From positions 1 through 40,236 of the forward strand of contig RXIX01000017.1 in assembly GCA_003989075.1 (NCBI GenBank): a stretch of 40,236 bases of DNA. Reading direction: 5' to 3'. A program made the translations under genes and the position numbers. Shown piece by piece: positions 24,755-32,696 of the stretch (the first letter of the stretch is position 1; each line of letters opens with the position of its first letter). The DNA comes from Candidatus Competibacteraceae bacterium. GTDB lineage: Bacteria; Pseudomonadota; Gammaproteobacteria; Competibacterales; Competibacteraceae. A model generated the notes under the pieces. The model was not told the origin of the DNA. It searched no databases and worked only from the letters and a program-made list of their open reading frames with translations.

Positions 24755-27244
24755 ATGCGCAGCGGCGACTACATAACCCTCAACCGTCAGACCTACTGCC
24801 TCGACGCGCTGCTGTCAGCGGGCGCCGGCAGCTATGGCCAGGTCTGGGCAGCCACTGACCCGGCGGGCCGCGCCGTTGCGCTCAAGTTCATCAATACCGA
24901 GGCCATGGCCCAGGCCGATCCGACCCTGCGCGGCCACTGGCGCGAGCATCTGCAGCGCGAAATCGATTTTCTGCAAAGCCTGGATGCCGCGCGCGCCCGC
25001 CACATCGTCACCCTGGTCGACCATGGCCAGGCCGATGGCCAGCCGGTGCTGGCGCTGGAACGGATGCAGGGCCATCTGGGCCAGTTTCTGGACACGCACA
25101 CCCCGGACCTGGAGCAGATCCTGGACTGGGCCGGGCAGATTCTGGCCGGTCTGGAGGTGATCCATGCCGCCGGCTTTGTCTATCGTGATCTCAAGTTCAG
25201 CAACATCCTGGTCGGCGAGGAGGGCGCGCTGCTCAAGCTGGCTGATTTTGGCTCGCTGCGCCGTGAGGATGGTGACAGCACCCGCTCGTTTATCGGCACG
25301 CCCGCCACCATGGCCCCCGAGCAGGTGCTGCCGGTGGATCAGGATGCCAGCGGCTATGCCTATGAGGTGGATTTTCGCGCCGATTACTACGCGCTTGGGC
25401 TGCTGCTGTTCATTCTGCTCACCGGCGAACCGAGTACCGCTGCGCAGCGCCGGCTCGGCCAGGTACTGGCCCGCGAGGGTCAGGAGGGCGTGGCCCGGCA
25501 GCGGGCGCAACTGGGCGGTCTGAATGAGGCGGAACGTGCGTTGCTGCAACAGGCCACCGGGCGCTGGATCGCGACGCCGGGCGCGGCCAGTGCGCAACTG
25601 GTGCGACTGATCGAAGATCTGCTGGCCAGCGACCCCGCCGAGCGGCCGGCTGACGGTGCCCTGATTCGTCAGGCCCTGCGGGATCTGCACACCGAACTGC
25701 TGCCCGTGCCGGCACCCGTGCGCGCCGAACCGGCGCTGAACCTGCCTGAGGATCTGCCGGTGCCGCCCCCGTATCGGCGCCGCGCCCGTCCGACTGCCGC
25801 CGCCCATGAGCCGCGCGCCCTCCTGCGCCGCCGCGGTGCCGGGCTGATTGCCCTGCTGGGCATGGCCGGCGCGCTGGCCTGGGCGGTGATTCGGCCCGGA
25901 CCGTTCGAGCCGCCCCAGCCGCTGGGCGTGCCCGCAACCCACCACGCGGCATCAATACCCGTCGCACCGCAGGAAAAACCGGAGCCAGCGGTCGTCGCTA
26001 AGTCCCCTGCACCACCGCTGAATCCGCAACCGGCAGCGGAACCCGTCGCGCCCCCGGAGCCGGCAGTCACCGCTACGCCTCCGGTCAAGGCCAATGCCAC
26101 AGCGGAACCGGAACCGCCGGTGCAAGCCGTTACGCAGACGGCACCGGATGCAGCGCCCGCTGTGGTCAATGCCCCCCCCGTGGATAGCGCAACGGAACCG
26201 GACGCGGACGCGGACGCGGAAACGCCAGCCCCTGCGCCTACGGTTGTCACGGCACCGGCGCGCACTCCAGCCCGGAACACCCGCACGACTCCAGCACCAG
26301 TCCCTGGCCTGACGGCAGCGCCCGCACGCCCCGCACCCGAAGCGCCAGCCCGCACTACACCGCGTCCCAGGACCGCACCGACTGCACCGGAAACTGCCGT
26401 GGTAAACGTCAATCCACGCCCCGCGCCCGAAGCGGAACGCGTGCCCGAAGCGCCAGCCCGCACCACACCACGTCCCAGGGCCGCACCGGAAACAACCGTA
26501 GTAACCCGCGTCCCCGCAAAGCCACCGCTCGTCGTCACGCCCAGCACAAGCGAGCGCCGCCCAGCGCCCGAACGCGCCCAGCCCGTACCGCCTGCGCCTG
26601 AACCGCGGATTGCCGCGCCCCGACCGGTCAGCAAACCCGCCGCACCGGTTGCGCGCACTACACCTACACCCTCCCCGGAACCACCGGTTGCCAGAACACC
26701 CACACCGCGGATCGCCAGCATCCCGCCGGCCCGCAAACCCGCCCCGGCACCCGCCCGCCCGCCAGTTGCAAACGTACCGGCCACGCACTTGCCGCCGATT
26801 GAGCTGGTCGGTCGTCCGCGTCCCGCCGTAGCGCAGCCACCCATCGAACTGGTCAGCCGCAGCCAGCGGGCCACACCCAGTCCACAACAGCCGCCCATCG
26901 AACTGGTCAGCCGCAGCCAGCCGGCACCACCGCGCGTCGCCACCGCCGCCCCGGCACCCGCGCCCCTGCGCACAAACCCGCCTAAACCCGAGCCACCGCG
27001 CGATCCACTCAGCCGCTTTCATGAAGACGCCAATCAGGCCGCCACCAGCGTGCAGCGCGAGGCTGGCCGCTTCACCGAATGGGTCGGGCGCACCAGCTCG
27101 GCGGTCGGCAGTGAAATTCAGCGCGGCCTGGATAGCGCCAATCAGGCCGTAACTAACTGGACCCGTAGCGATAACGGCGTCCAGGTCGAACGCCGCGACA
27201 GCTGGTCCAACCGCCATCGCGGCACGCACGCACCGCCACCCTGA
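24755..27244 (+). CDS. Transmembrane Ser/Thr protein kinase with long proline-rich tail
   Basis: A PknB-type kinase of 829 residues. The cytoplasmic kinase domain (about 13-310) has a Gly-rich loop (SAGAGSYGQV), Lys44 (VALKF), the catalytic loop YRDLKFSN with Asp145 and Asn150 (Tyr143 in place of the usual His), DFG at 164-166 and APE at 187-189, so activity is expected. One membrane helix (about 362-379) leads to a roughly 450-residue tail very rich in Pro, Ala and Thr. The tail contains repeats, among them PPIELVSRSQ twice, and a charged amphipathic end (DANQAATSVQREAGRF). There are no PASTA repeats. GGAGG is 7 bases before the ATG. It faces the PBP-SEDS-FHA run, whose FHA protein is a plausible reader; no PP2C phosphatase is in the window. 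Confidence 0.93.
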   Translation: MRSGDYITLNRQTYCLDALLSAGAGSYGQVWAATDPAGRAVALKFINTEAMAQADPTLRGHWREHLQREIDFLQSLDAARARHIVTLVDHGQADGQPVLALERMQGHLGQFLDTHTPDLEQILDWAGQILAGLEVIHAAGFVYRDLKFSNILVGEEGALLKLADFGSLRREDGDSTRSFIGTPATMAPEQVLPVDQDASGYAYEVDFRADYYALGLLLFILLTGEPSTAAQRRLGQVLAREGQEGVARQRAQLGGLNEAERALLQQATGRWIATPGAASAQLVRLIEDLLASDPAERPADGALIRQALRDLHTELLPVPAPVRAEPALNLPEDLPVPPPYRRRARPTAAAHEPRALLRRRGAGLIALLGMAGALAWAVIRPGPFEPPQPLGVPATHHAASIPVAPQEKPEPAVVAKSPAPPLNPQPAAEPVAPPEPAVTATPPVKANATAEPEPPVQAVTQTAPDAAPAVVNAPPVDSATEPDADADAETPAPAPTVVTAPARTPARNTRTTPAPVPGLTAAPARPAPEAPARTTPRPRTAPTAPETAVVNVNPRPAPEAERVPEAPARTTPRPRAAPETTVVTRVPAKPPLVVTPSTSERRPAPERAQPVPPAPEPRIAAPRPVSKPAAPVARTTPTPSPEPPVARTPTPRIASIPPARKPAPAPARPPVANVPATHLPPIELVGRPRPAVAQPPIELVSRSQRATPSPQQPPIELVSRSQPAPPRVATAAPAPAPLRTNPPKPEPPRDPLSRFHEDANQAATSVQREAGRFTEWVGRTSSAVGSEIQRGLDSANQAVTNWTRSDNGVQVERRDSWSNRHRGTHAPPP
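26336..26479. repeat. Duplicated 36-base coding segment in the kinase tail
   Basis: A 36-base segment starting CCCGAAGCGCCAGCCCGCAC at 26336-26371 recurs at 26444-26479 with two changes. It encodes PEAPARTTPRPR twice, 36 codons apart. Confidence 0.85.
26795..26920. repeat. IELV(S/G)R repeats in the kinase tail
   Basis: Identical 27-base copies at 26840-26866 and 26894-26920 encode PIELVSRSQ; a diverged copy begins at 26795 (PIELVGRPR). The spacing is 45 and then 54 bases. The regular motif in an otherwise disordered tail suggests a binding site. Confidence 0.85.
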
Positions 27245-27282
27245 AACAGCATCCGCTGTCTGGCTAACCCGAGGACACTACC

Positions 27283-27666
27283 ATGCGTATCCTGCACACC
27301 ATGCTGCGCGTCGGCGACCTGGATCGCTCGATCGCCTTTTACACCGAAGTTCTGGGCATGCGGCTGTTACGCCGCAAGGATTATCCCGATGGCCAGTTCA
27401 CCCTGGCCTTTCTCGGTTATAACGACGAAGCCAGCGGCAGCGTCATCGAGCTGACCTATAACTGGGGCGTTGACCGCTACGAACTCGGCACCGGCTATGG
27501 CCACATCGCGCTGGAAGTCGATGACGTTTATCAGGCCACCGCCAGCATTGCCGAGCGTGGCGGCAAGATCCTGCGCCCGGCCGGACCCATGAATGCCGGC
27601 ACCACGATCATCGCCTTTGTCGAGGATCCCGACGGTTATCCGATCGAGTTGATCGGCAAGCACTGA
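27283..27666 (+). CDS. gloA: Lactoylglutathione lyase (glyoxalase I)
   Basis: Converts the methylglyoxal-glutathione hemithioacetal to S-lactoylglutathione in the cytoplasm, the first step of methylglyoxal detoxification. It has 127 residues with all four metal ligands at E. coli positions: His5, Glu56 (SVIELTYN), His74 (GYGHIALE) and Glu122 ([10 protein letters not shown]). The short form, without the extra loops of the zinc enzymes, suggests the nickel-dependent class. GAGGA is 7 bases before the ATG. It lies 38 bases after the kinase gene and may be read from the same transcript, though nothing links the functions. Confidence 0.97.
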   Translation: MRILHTMLRVGDLDRSIAFYTEVLGMRLLRRKDYPDGQFTLAFLGYNDEASGSVIELTYNWGVDRYELGTGYGHIALEVDDVYQATASIAERGGKILRPAGPMNAGTTIIAFVEDPDGYPIELIGKH

Positions 27667-27668
27667 CG

Positions 27669-27690
27669 GACGGCGCGCACCGCGCCGGTC
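27669..27690. terminator. Hairpin after gloA, between convergent genes
   Basis: GAC-GGCGCG and CGCGCC-g-GTC form a 9-bp stem with one bulged G and a 3-base loop, just after the gloA stop. There is no T-run, so it is a weak terminator candidate shared by the two convergent genes. Confidence 0.35.
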
Positions 27691-27735
27691 ACGAAACCTC
27701 CCGTCATTCCGGCTCGCATGGCCAGAACGGCGGGA

Positions 27736-28461
27736 TTACACATCCGCATCCTCACCGTTGTCATTCTCCGCCCCGGCGAGTCCTTCCTGCGCGGCCACCA
27801 GCCGCAGCGCCATCTCGAACGCCTGCTGCGTGAAGGCCAGCACTTCGGCAAAACCGGCATCGGACAAGTCACGCGCCTGATCGTGGCGGCGGTAGATGTT
27901 GACGAACTGGCGCTCGCGCTCGAACTGCAGCGACAAGCGGCCCACACCCCAGTCTTCGAGAATCCGCCACAGATCAGGCCGGTACACCCGCGCCAGTTGC
28001 AGCACCACCGGCACCGGATCGCGCCGGGCCAGCACCGCCGCCAAACGCAGAATCAGATCAAAGGACAGCGCCGCCGTCCCCTTTTCCACCGCCGCCAACA
28101 GGGAATGATCCTTCAGTTCCAGCGCGGCGTTGAGATCGTCCAGGGTCAGGCCCGCGACCAGCCGCAGATCACGGACGTACTCACCGGCATGGCGCATGGC
28201 CTCGGCCTGCTCGGGGCTGAGCAGCAGCGCCTTGCCAACCCGCCACGGCGTTTCCGTGACCTGACCGACCTTGCGCAGGGTATCGGTGACGGTATCGGCC
28301 ATCGCCCCCGGCAGCCGGGTCAGACGCCCAACCAGCGAAGGGGATTCAGGCACCGGCGCCGGCACATTGGGCGTGGGCTCAGGTGTAGGCGGTAGCGCGG
28401 CCGGCGGCGCAGTAGCGCGTTTGCGCGGTGGCTTGCGGCGTGGCGGTTCACTGTTGTTCAT
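27736..28461 (-). CDS. XRE-type helix-turn-helix protein
   Basis: A 241-residue protein. The first 45 residues are basic, then proline-rich. A Cro/CI-type helix-turn-helix lies at about 90-145: EYVRDLRLVAGLTLDDLNAA (helices 1-2), then HSLLAAVEKGTAALSFDLIL, the usual end of this fold. A helical C-terminal region follows. It is probably a DNA-binding regulator, but its long proline-rich start is unusual for a repressor and its targets are unknown. GAGGA is 9 bases before the ATG and overlaps the stop of the DUF72 gene, so the two are co-transcribed. It converges on gloA. Confidence 0.75.
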   Translation of the reverse strand: MNNSEPPRRKPPRKRATAPPAALPPTPEPTPNVPAPVPESPSLVGRLTRLPGAMADTVTDTLRKVGQVTETPWRVGKALLLSPEQAEAMRHAGEYVRDLRLVAGLTLDDLNAALELKDHSLLAAVEKGTAALSFDLILRLAAVLARRDPVPVVLQLARVYRPDLWRILEDWGVGRLSLQFERERQFVNIYRRHDQARDLSDAGFAEVLAFTQQAFEMALRLVAAQEGLAGAENDNGEDADV

Positions 28462-28473
28462 GGCGGGGCTTCC

Positions 28474-29331
28474 TCAGGATTCAGGGTGCGACGGCGCTGG
28501 CGGCAGCGGGCCAAGCTCAGGGCGCAGTGTCCGCAGCCGTTCGTGGAAAAAGCGCGCCAGTTGTGGCGCCTGGCGATTGTTTGGCGTGTGAATGAAGACG
28601 TAAGGCTCGCGGCCTTCATCCAGCCACAGCGCCAGCTTCTCCAGCCACGGGGCCAGAAAGGGTGCATTGGCCGCGATATCGGGATGGCCGATGTAGCGGA
28701 TGAATGGGCGCGGCCCGAGGCTGATGGCATGCACCGGCAGACGTGGTTTCCTGCCCTGCGCGGCGCGGGTCTCGGCATCGCTGGGCGCGGCGCTGAACAG
28801 GGCGCGGCTATCCAGCATCACCCGGTCGATGCCGCGCTCGAACAGCAGCCGGTTCAACTGCCGCTCCGCCTCGCCCTTGGCGAAAAAGGCCGGGTGGCGC
28901 ACTTCGACGGCGCAGGCAAACTCTGCTGGCAATGTCGCCAGATAAGCCGCCAGAGTCGGTACTGCATCAGGACCGAACTGTGGCGGCAACTGCAGGAAAG
29001 CCGGCCCGAGCCGATCCGCAACCGCCAGCGGTTCCAGCCGCCGCATGAACTCGGTGGTGTCCGCGGTCACGTCACGCAGCCGCCGTTCATGACTGATCAG
29101 GCGCGGAAACTTGAAGCAGAAGCGGAAACCGGGCGCGGCATCCTCACACCAGCGCCGCACGCTTTCCACGCGCGGCAGGCCGTAAAAGCAGTTATTGCCC
29201 TCGACGGTATCGAACACTGCTGAATACTGGCGCAGAAAACTCTCCGGCCGGCTGCCCGGAGCGAACAGCGTGCCGACCCAGTCGCGATTGCTCCACACCG
29301 GGCAGCCCAGGTGACAGCGGGCGGGCGCCAT
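28474..29331 (-). CDS. DUF72 (YecE-like) protein
   Basis: A 285-residue cytoplasmic protein with a TIM-barrel-like DUF72 fold. Family blocks include LGCPVWSNRDWVGTLF at the start, FDTVEGNNCFYGLPRVES, FRFCFKFPRLISHERRL, GPAFLQLPPQFGP, EVRHPAF and, near the end, YVFIHTPNNRQAPQLARFF. The biochemical role of DUF72 proteins is not established. The ribosome site is weak (AGGG). It is the first gene of a two-gene unit with the helix-turn-helix protein. The next gene upstream, a lipoprotein on the same strand, is 83 bases away. Confidence 0.92.
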   Translation of the reverse strand: MAPARCHLGCPVWSNRDWVGTLFAPGSRPESFLRQYSAVFDTVEGNNCFYGLPRVESVRRWCEDAAPGFRFCFKFPRLISHERRLRDVTADTTEFMRRLEPLAVADRLGPAFLQLPPQFGPDAVPTLAAYLATLPAEFACAVEVRHPAFFAKGEAERQLNRLLFERGIDRVMLDSRALFSAAPSDAETRAAQGRKPRLPVHAISLGPRPFIRYIGHPDIAANAPFLAPWLEKLALWLDEGREPYVFIHTPNNRQAPQLARFFHERLRTLRPELGPLPPAPSHPES

Positions 29332-29414
29332 GCGCGGATACCCTATTCAGGACGTGGCGGGAAAGGTGCCGGGGATGAGAGCGACGGGCTGGATCGGAAT
29401 GGCGCTGCTCACCC

Positions 29415-29807
29415 TCACCACACCGGTCCCCAGACGCTCCAGTCCATCGCCGTTTCCTCGTTCATCTGCGCGGCGATGTATTGCTCGTTGGCGATGTTCT
29501 GCTCGATGGCCAGCCGGCGGTAGTTTTGATAGGCGCGCTCGTTGCCTACCAGCAGGCACTGGCAATACTGGGGATCAGCATAGGCGTAGAAGGGCTGGCC
29601 ATTGCGGTTGCGCACGATGATCTTGTAGGGCGGCAACTGCTGCAGTTGCGACATCTTGCGCGGCGTGTCCGCCAGCCGGGTATTGAAACCGGCGGCCGAG
29701 AGCATGTGTTCCTGCTGGGAGACCTGCTGCTGCATCGAAGGCGTGGCGCAGCCGGCCAGGGTGGCGCTGAGCGCGACCGTCATCAGGGTCAGGGTGGACG
29801 TACGCAT
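29415..29807 (-). CDS. Small conserved lipoprotein of unknown function
   Basis: A 130-residue predicted lipoprotein with leader MRTSTLTLMTVALSATLAGC (lipobox LAGC, Cys20). The mature part has a block I recognise as recurring in proteobacterial lipoproteins of unknown role: LSAAGFNTRLADTPRKMSQL, then YAYADPQYCQCLLVGNERAY with a CxC pair, ending MDWSVWGPVW. Start at ATG 29807: GAGG is 9 bases upstream and the signal peptide begins there. The frame continues to 30155, but that extension is the translation of the dispersed repeat and a REP-like element and should be ignored. Confidence 0.82.
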   Translation of the reverse strand: MRTSTLTLMTVALSATLAGCATPSMQQQVSQQEHMLSAAGFNTRLADTPRKMSQLQQLPPYKIIVRNRNGQPFYAYADPQYCQCLLVGNERAYQNYRRLAIEQNIANEQYIAAQMNEETAMDWSVWGPVW

Positions 29808-29892
29808 TGCTTGGAACCTCACGGTCAGGGAAAGGGGTGAACCGGACACTGAAGTGTAGCGCAGTCGCCCTGATCCGGTTTCCTCGAAGCCC

Positions 29893-30045
29893 GTCATGGA
29901 TGACGGGCGACCCCCGCCGGCTTGAGCGGATGCGTAGCGACTCGATTCGCCAGCCTTTTGCGATGCGAATCGGCGCGGAGCTGGTCGGCCAGCGGCGCTT
30001 AAAATCAGTCCCCGGCATTTGGCCGTGAAGCCACCCAGCCGGGGG
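29893..30045. repeat. Dispersed intergenic repeat, copy B
   Basis: Second copy of the element at 7724-7865, in the same orientation. The left end CCCGTCAT-GG-ATGACGGG is here an 8-bp palindrome. TGCGTAGCGACTC and GCTTAAAATCAGTCCCCGG are identical to copy A. At the right end CCCCGGC (30010-30016) pairs with GCCGGGG (30038-30044) around a 21-base loop, longer than in copy A. On the - strand the stem is again followed by ACTGATTTTAAG. Confidence 0.75.
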
Positions 30046-30356
30046 TGGGCTGCGCTTACGCGCTCAGGCTTTCGCCTGTAAAGGTCATCTCGCCGGGAAA
30101 CGTGAAGTCGTTCAGTCGCAGCGTTCGCCCTGAGCCTGTCGAAGGGTTCGCCCATTCACCGCATCGGGCAGCATCGCTTTTGACGACAGAGCTACAGACT
30201 GATGAAGCATCCGTAGGTGTCTCGCTTTCGCTTCATTCACGATCGTTTACTCGTTAGAGTCGGCTGGTTGAGTCTCAATGAGCATTTGGCGGCATCATGG
30301 ATGATGACGACAAATACTTACGGCGGCGACTCAACACCGTGGGTTGCACAAACAGC
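30046..30356. other. Gene-free stretch with small palindromes
   Basis: No supported gene on either strand. Apart from the REP-like element, the only structure I see is CATCAT-GG-ATGATG at 30293-30306, whose core TCATGGATGA resembles the left end of the dispersed repeats. The rest is unassigned. Confidence 0.5.
30122..30150. repeat. REP-like element (CCTGAGCCTGTCGAAGG type)
   Basis: The stretch contains GCCCTGAGCCTGTCGAAGGG, an intergenic repeat widespread in beta- and gammaproteobacterial genomes. In false translations it gives the PFDRLRAN string, seen here on the - strand. CCCT/AGGG pair at its ends. Confidence 0.75.
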
Positions 30357-30403
30357 CTGGCCCCCGCGCCCCTCTGCCAAGCGGCGAGGGGCGCGGGGGC
30401 CAG
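30357..30403 (-). terminator. Very long GC hairpin after the acyl-CoA dehydrogenase gene
   Basis: CTGGCCCCCGCGCCCCTC (30357-30374) pairs perfectly with 30386-30403. The inner GCC/GGC extends the stem to 21 bp with a single bulged T and an AAGC loop. It begins 11 bases past the TAA of the dehydrogenase on the - strand and is followed by GCTGTTTGTG, so termination is likely though the T-run is poor. Confidence 0.6.
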
Positions 30404-30413
30404 GGACAGTCGC

Positions 30414-32216
30414 TTAGAACGCCTCGGCGGGCAGGGTCATCAGCGTGTCGGCACCGGCCTGGATCTTGGCCAGATGCGCGGCGGTTTCCGGCAGCACTTT
30501 CTGCATGAAGAACTCGGCGCACACCAGCTTGTGCTGGTAGAAGGCGCGGTCGAAGCTGTCGTCATCCGGGTTGGAGAGCTGGTTCTCGCAGATGCGCGCC
30601 ACCTGCGCCCACTGATAACCCAGGGTGACCAGCGCCATTATGTACAGATAGTCGGTCGATGCCGCGCCGCCATTGTCCGGGTTGGCGATAGCGTGGCGCA
30701 TCAGCCACTGCGTAGCCTCGACCAGCCGTTCCAGCGCCTCGGTCAGCGGCTTGATAAAGGGCGACAGCGCGGCGTTGTCTTCATACTTCTCGCAGAAACC
30801 GCCGACCAGAGCAAAGAACAACTGAATGGCGCGGCCCTTGTTGGCAGGCAGCTTGCGGCCGACCAGATCCAGGGCCTGGATGCCGTTGGCGCCTTCGTAG
30901 ATCTGGGCGATACGGGCATCACGCACGAACTGTTCCATGCCCCACTCGGCGATGTAGCCGTGGCCGCCGAAGCATTGCAGGCACAGATTGGCCGAATTAA
31001 AGCCCATATCGGTGAAATAGGCCTTCATCACCGGGGTGAGCAGCCCGAGCAGATCATCGGCCTTCTGGCGGGTTTCCGGATCGGGATGCTTGCGGATGAT
31101 GTCCACCTGCAGGCCGGCCCAGTAGGCCAGCGCCCGCGCGCCTTCCTGGAACACGCGCGTGGTCATCAGCATGCGGCGGATATCGGGATGGACGATGATC
31201 GGATCGGCGGCCTTGTCGGGCGCCTTGACGCCGCTCAGCGCGCGACCCTGGATGCGATCGCGGCAATAGGCAACCGCGTTCTGATAGGCCACCTCGGCCT
31301 GACTCAGACCCTGCACCGCTACACCCAGCCGCGCCGCGTTCATCATGATGAACATGGTACGCAGGCCCTTGTGCTGCTCGCCGATCAGGTAGCCGATTGC
31401 GCCGTCATAGTTCATGACGCAGGTGGCGTTGCCGTGGATACCCATCTTCTCTTCCAGCGAGCCGCAACTGACCGCGTTACGGTCGCCGAGGCTGCCGTCG
31501 GGATTGACCAGGAACTTGGGCACGATGAACAGACTGATGCCCTTGACGCCCTCGGGCCCCCCGGGAATCTTGGCCAGCACCAGATGAATGATGTTCTCGG
31601 CCAGGTCATGCTCGCCGGCGGAAATGAAGATCTTGGTGCCGGTGACGCGATAGCTGCCATCGGACTGCGGCTCGGCCTTGGTGCGCAGCAGGCCCAGATC
31701 AGTACCACAGTGCGGCTCGGTCAGGTTCATGGTACCGGTCCACTGGCCGGCAATCATTCGCGGCAGATACAGGGCCTTCTGTTCTTCGGTGCCACCGATC
31801 TCGATTGCCTCCATGGCGCCGCTGGTCAGACCCGGGTACATGGCAAAGGCCATGTTGGCCGAGGACAGCATTTCGTTAACCGCCAGACCGAGCACATAGG
31901 GCAGGCCCTGGCCACCACGCTCGGGATCACCGGTCAGGCCGATCCAGCCACCTTCGACCACCGCATCATAGGCCGCCTTGAAGCCGGCCGGGGTGGTGAC
32001 CTTGCCCTTTTCCAGGCGGCAGCCTTCGCGGTCGCCAACCCGGTTCAACGGTTGCAGCACTTCCTGGCTAAGCTGGGCAGCACCTTCGAGGATCGCCGCG
32101 ACGGTGTCCGGGGTCGCTTCGGCGAAGCCCGGAATCACATCGTTATAGCGGTCGATCTTGAGCAGTTCCTGCAGGATGAACTGCATGTCGCGCACAGGGG
32201 CGGTATAGCTGGGCAT
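30414..32216 (-). CDS. Acyl-CoA dehydrogenase (DmdC/long-chain type)
   Basis: A 600-residue flavoprotein of the long acyl-CoA dehydrogenase branch that includes DmdC (3-methylmercaptopropionyl-CoA dehydrogenase) and fatty-acid enzymes. It would introduce the alpha-beta double bond using FAD. Landmarks: start MPSYTAPVRDMQFILQELL, typical of the branch; GTMNLTEPHCGTDLGLLRT; GTKIFISAGEHD; a CFGGHGYIAEWGMEQFVRDA block; and the catalytic glutamate region QIYEGANGIQALDLVGRK. The C-terminal extension is characteristic of the 600-residue class. The ATG at 32216 has AGGA 8 bases upstream; the frame runs on upstream into AT-rich non-coding DNA. It stands alone, so the substrate cannot be read from neighbours. 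Confidence 0.92.
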   Translation of the reverse strand: MPSYTAPVRDMQFILQELLKIDRYNDVIPGFAEATPDTVAAILEGAAQLSQEVLQPLNRVGDREGCRLEKGKVTTPAGFKAAYDAVVEGGWIGLTGDPERGGQGLPYVLGLAVNEMLSSANMAFAMYPGLTSGAMEAIEIGGTEEQKALYLPRMIAGQWTGTMNLTEPHCGTDLGLLRTKAEPQSDGSYRVTGTKIFISAGEHDLAENIIHLVLAKIPGGPEGVKGISLFIVPKFLVNPDGSLGDRNAVSCGSLEEKMGIHGNATCVMNYDGAIGYLIGEQHKGLRTMFIMMNAARLGVAVQGLSQAEVAYQNAVAYCRDRIQGRALSGVKAPDKAADPIIVHPDIRRMLMTTRVFQEGARALAYWAGLQVDIIRKHPDPETRQKADDLLGLLTPVMKAYFTDMGFNSANLCLQCFGGHGYIAEWGMEQFVRDARIAQIYEGANGIQALDLVGRKLPANKGRAIQLFFALVGGFCEKYEDNAALSPFIKPLTEALERLVEATQWLMRHAIANPDNGGAASTDYLYIMALVTLGYQWAQVARICENQLSNPDDDSFDRAFYQHKLVCAEFFMQKVLPETAAHLAKIQAGADTLMTLPAEAF

Positions 32217-32444
32217 GAGCGTAATCCTGATGTTAGATGGGTTAGCAGGCGACGAGCCGACCGCGGACCAATGCCATTTACGGGGCTTTGCCTTCCGATT
32301 CGTGATCCCGGCCCATTGACGACCCGTTTTTACAAGACAGGACAGCCGGGTTCCGGTATGGCCACGCGACCTGCAAGCCAACAGCTTATTGAGCTTTTTC
32401 AAAAGGCTATGGACAGGTCACGCCATAATTAGCAGGGTAAATAT

Positions 32445-32472
32445 AAAAATTAGAATAAACACCCTAATTTTT
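32445..32472. promoter_or_regulatory. AT-rich inverted repeat
   Basis: AAAAATTAG (32445-32453) and CTAATTTTT (32464-32472) are perfect inverted copies around a 10-base loop. It could be a weak transcription stop for the upstream gene or a protein-binding site. Confidence 0.45.
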
Positions 32473-32495
32473 TAAAAATAGCCAGATAATTCAAA

Positions 32496-32512
32496 ATATT
32501 GCAGTGCAATAT
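32496..32512. promoter_or_regulatory. Perfect palindrome, candidate operator
   Basis: ATATTGCA-G-TGCAATAT is a perfect 8+1+8 inverted repeat within the AT-rich core. Its size and symmetry fit a dimeric repressor site (TetR- or GntR-like). The regulator is not in the window. Confidence 0.5.
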
Positions 32513-32696
32513 GGTCTAAATCCGGGTTTACGGGCTGCACGACGGGGATAAGGGATGCAGCGGCTTTTGAACGCCACCGGGGGATGCTGGCTTGCAAAGC
32601 CATGCCATGCACACGGCCTGACTGGCTGCCATCAGATTCGGCTGCGCCAGGATCAGACGCCCGACACCCGGAGGTGGTTTATGCGTTGATCGCCGT

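Larger units (their letters stand above)
32217..32696. promoter_or_regulatory. 480-base control region upstream of the acyl-CoA dehydrogenase, with AT-rich core
   Basis: No gene is supported here. The part at 32425-32520 is strikingly AT-rich against its GC-rich surroundings and holds an AT hairpin and a perfect palindrome, listed separately. It lies 200-300 bases upstream of the dehydrogenase start and downstream of the transglutaminase gene, so it most likely controls the dehydrogenase. Confidence 0.5.

Noticed and set aside
25952-27229. 425-codon and overlapping 434-codon frames on the - strand
   Set aside because: Antisense to the proline-rich tail of the kinase. Gly/Arg/Cys-rich products are expected from reversing Pro/Ala/Thr codons.
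29808-30155. N-terminal extension of the small lipoprotein frame
   Set aside because: It translates the dispersed repeat and the REP-like element (PFDRLRAN string). The signal peptide and ribosome site place the start at 29807.
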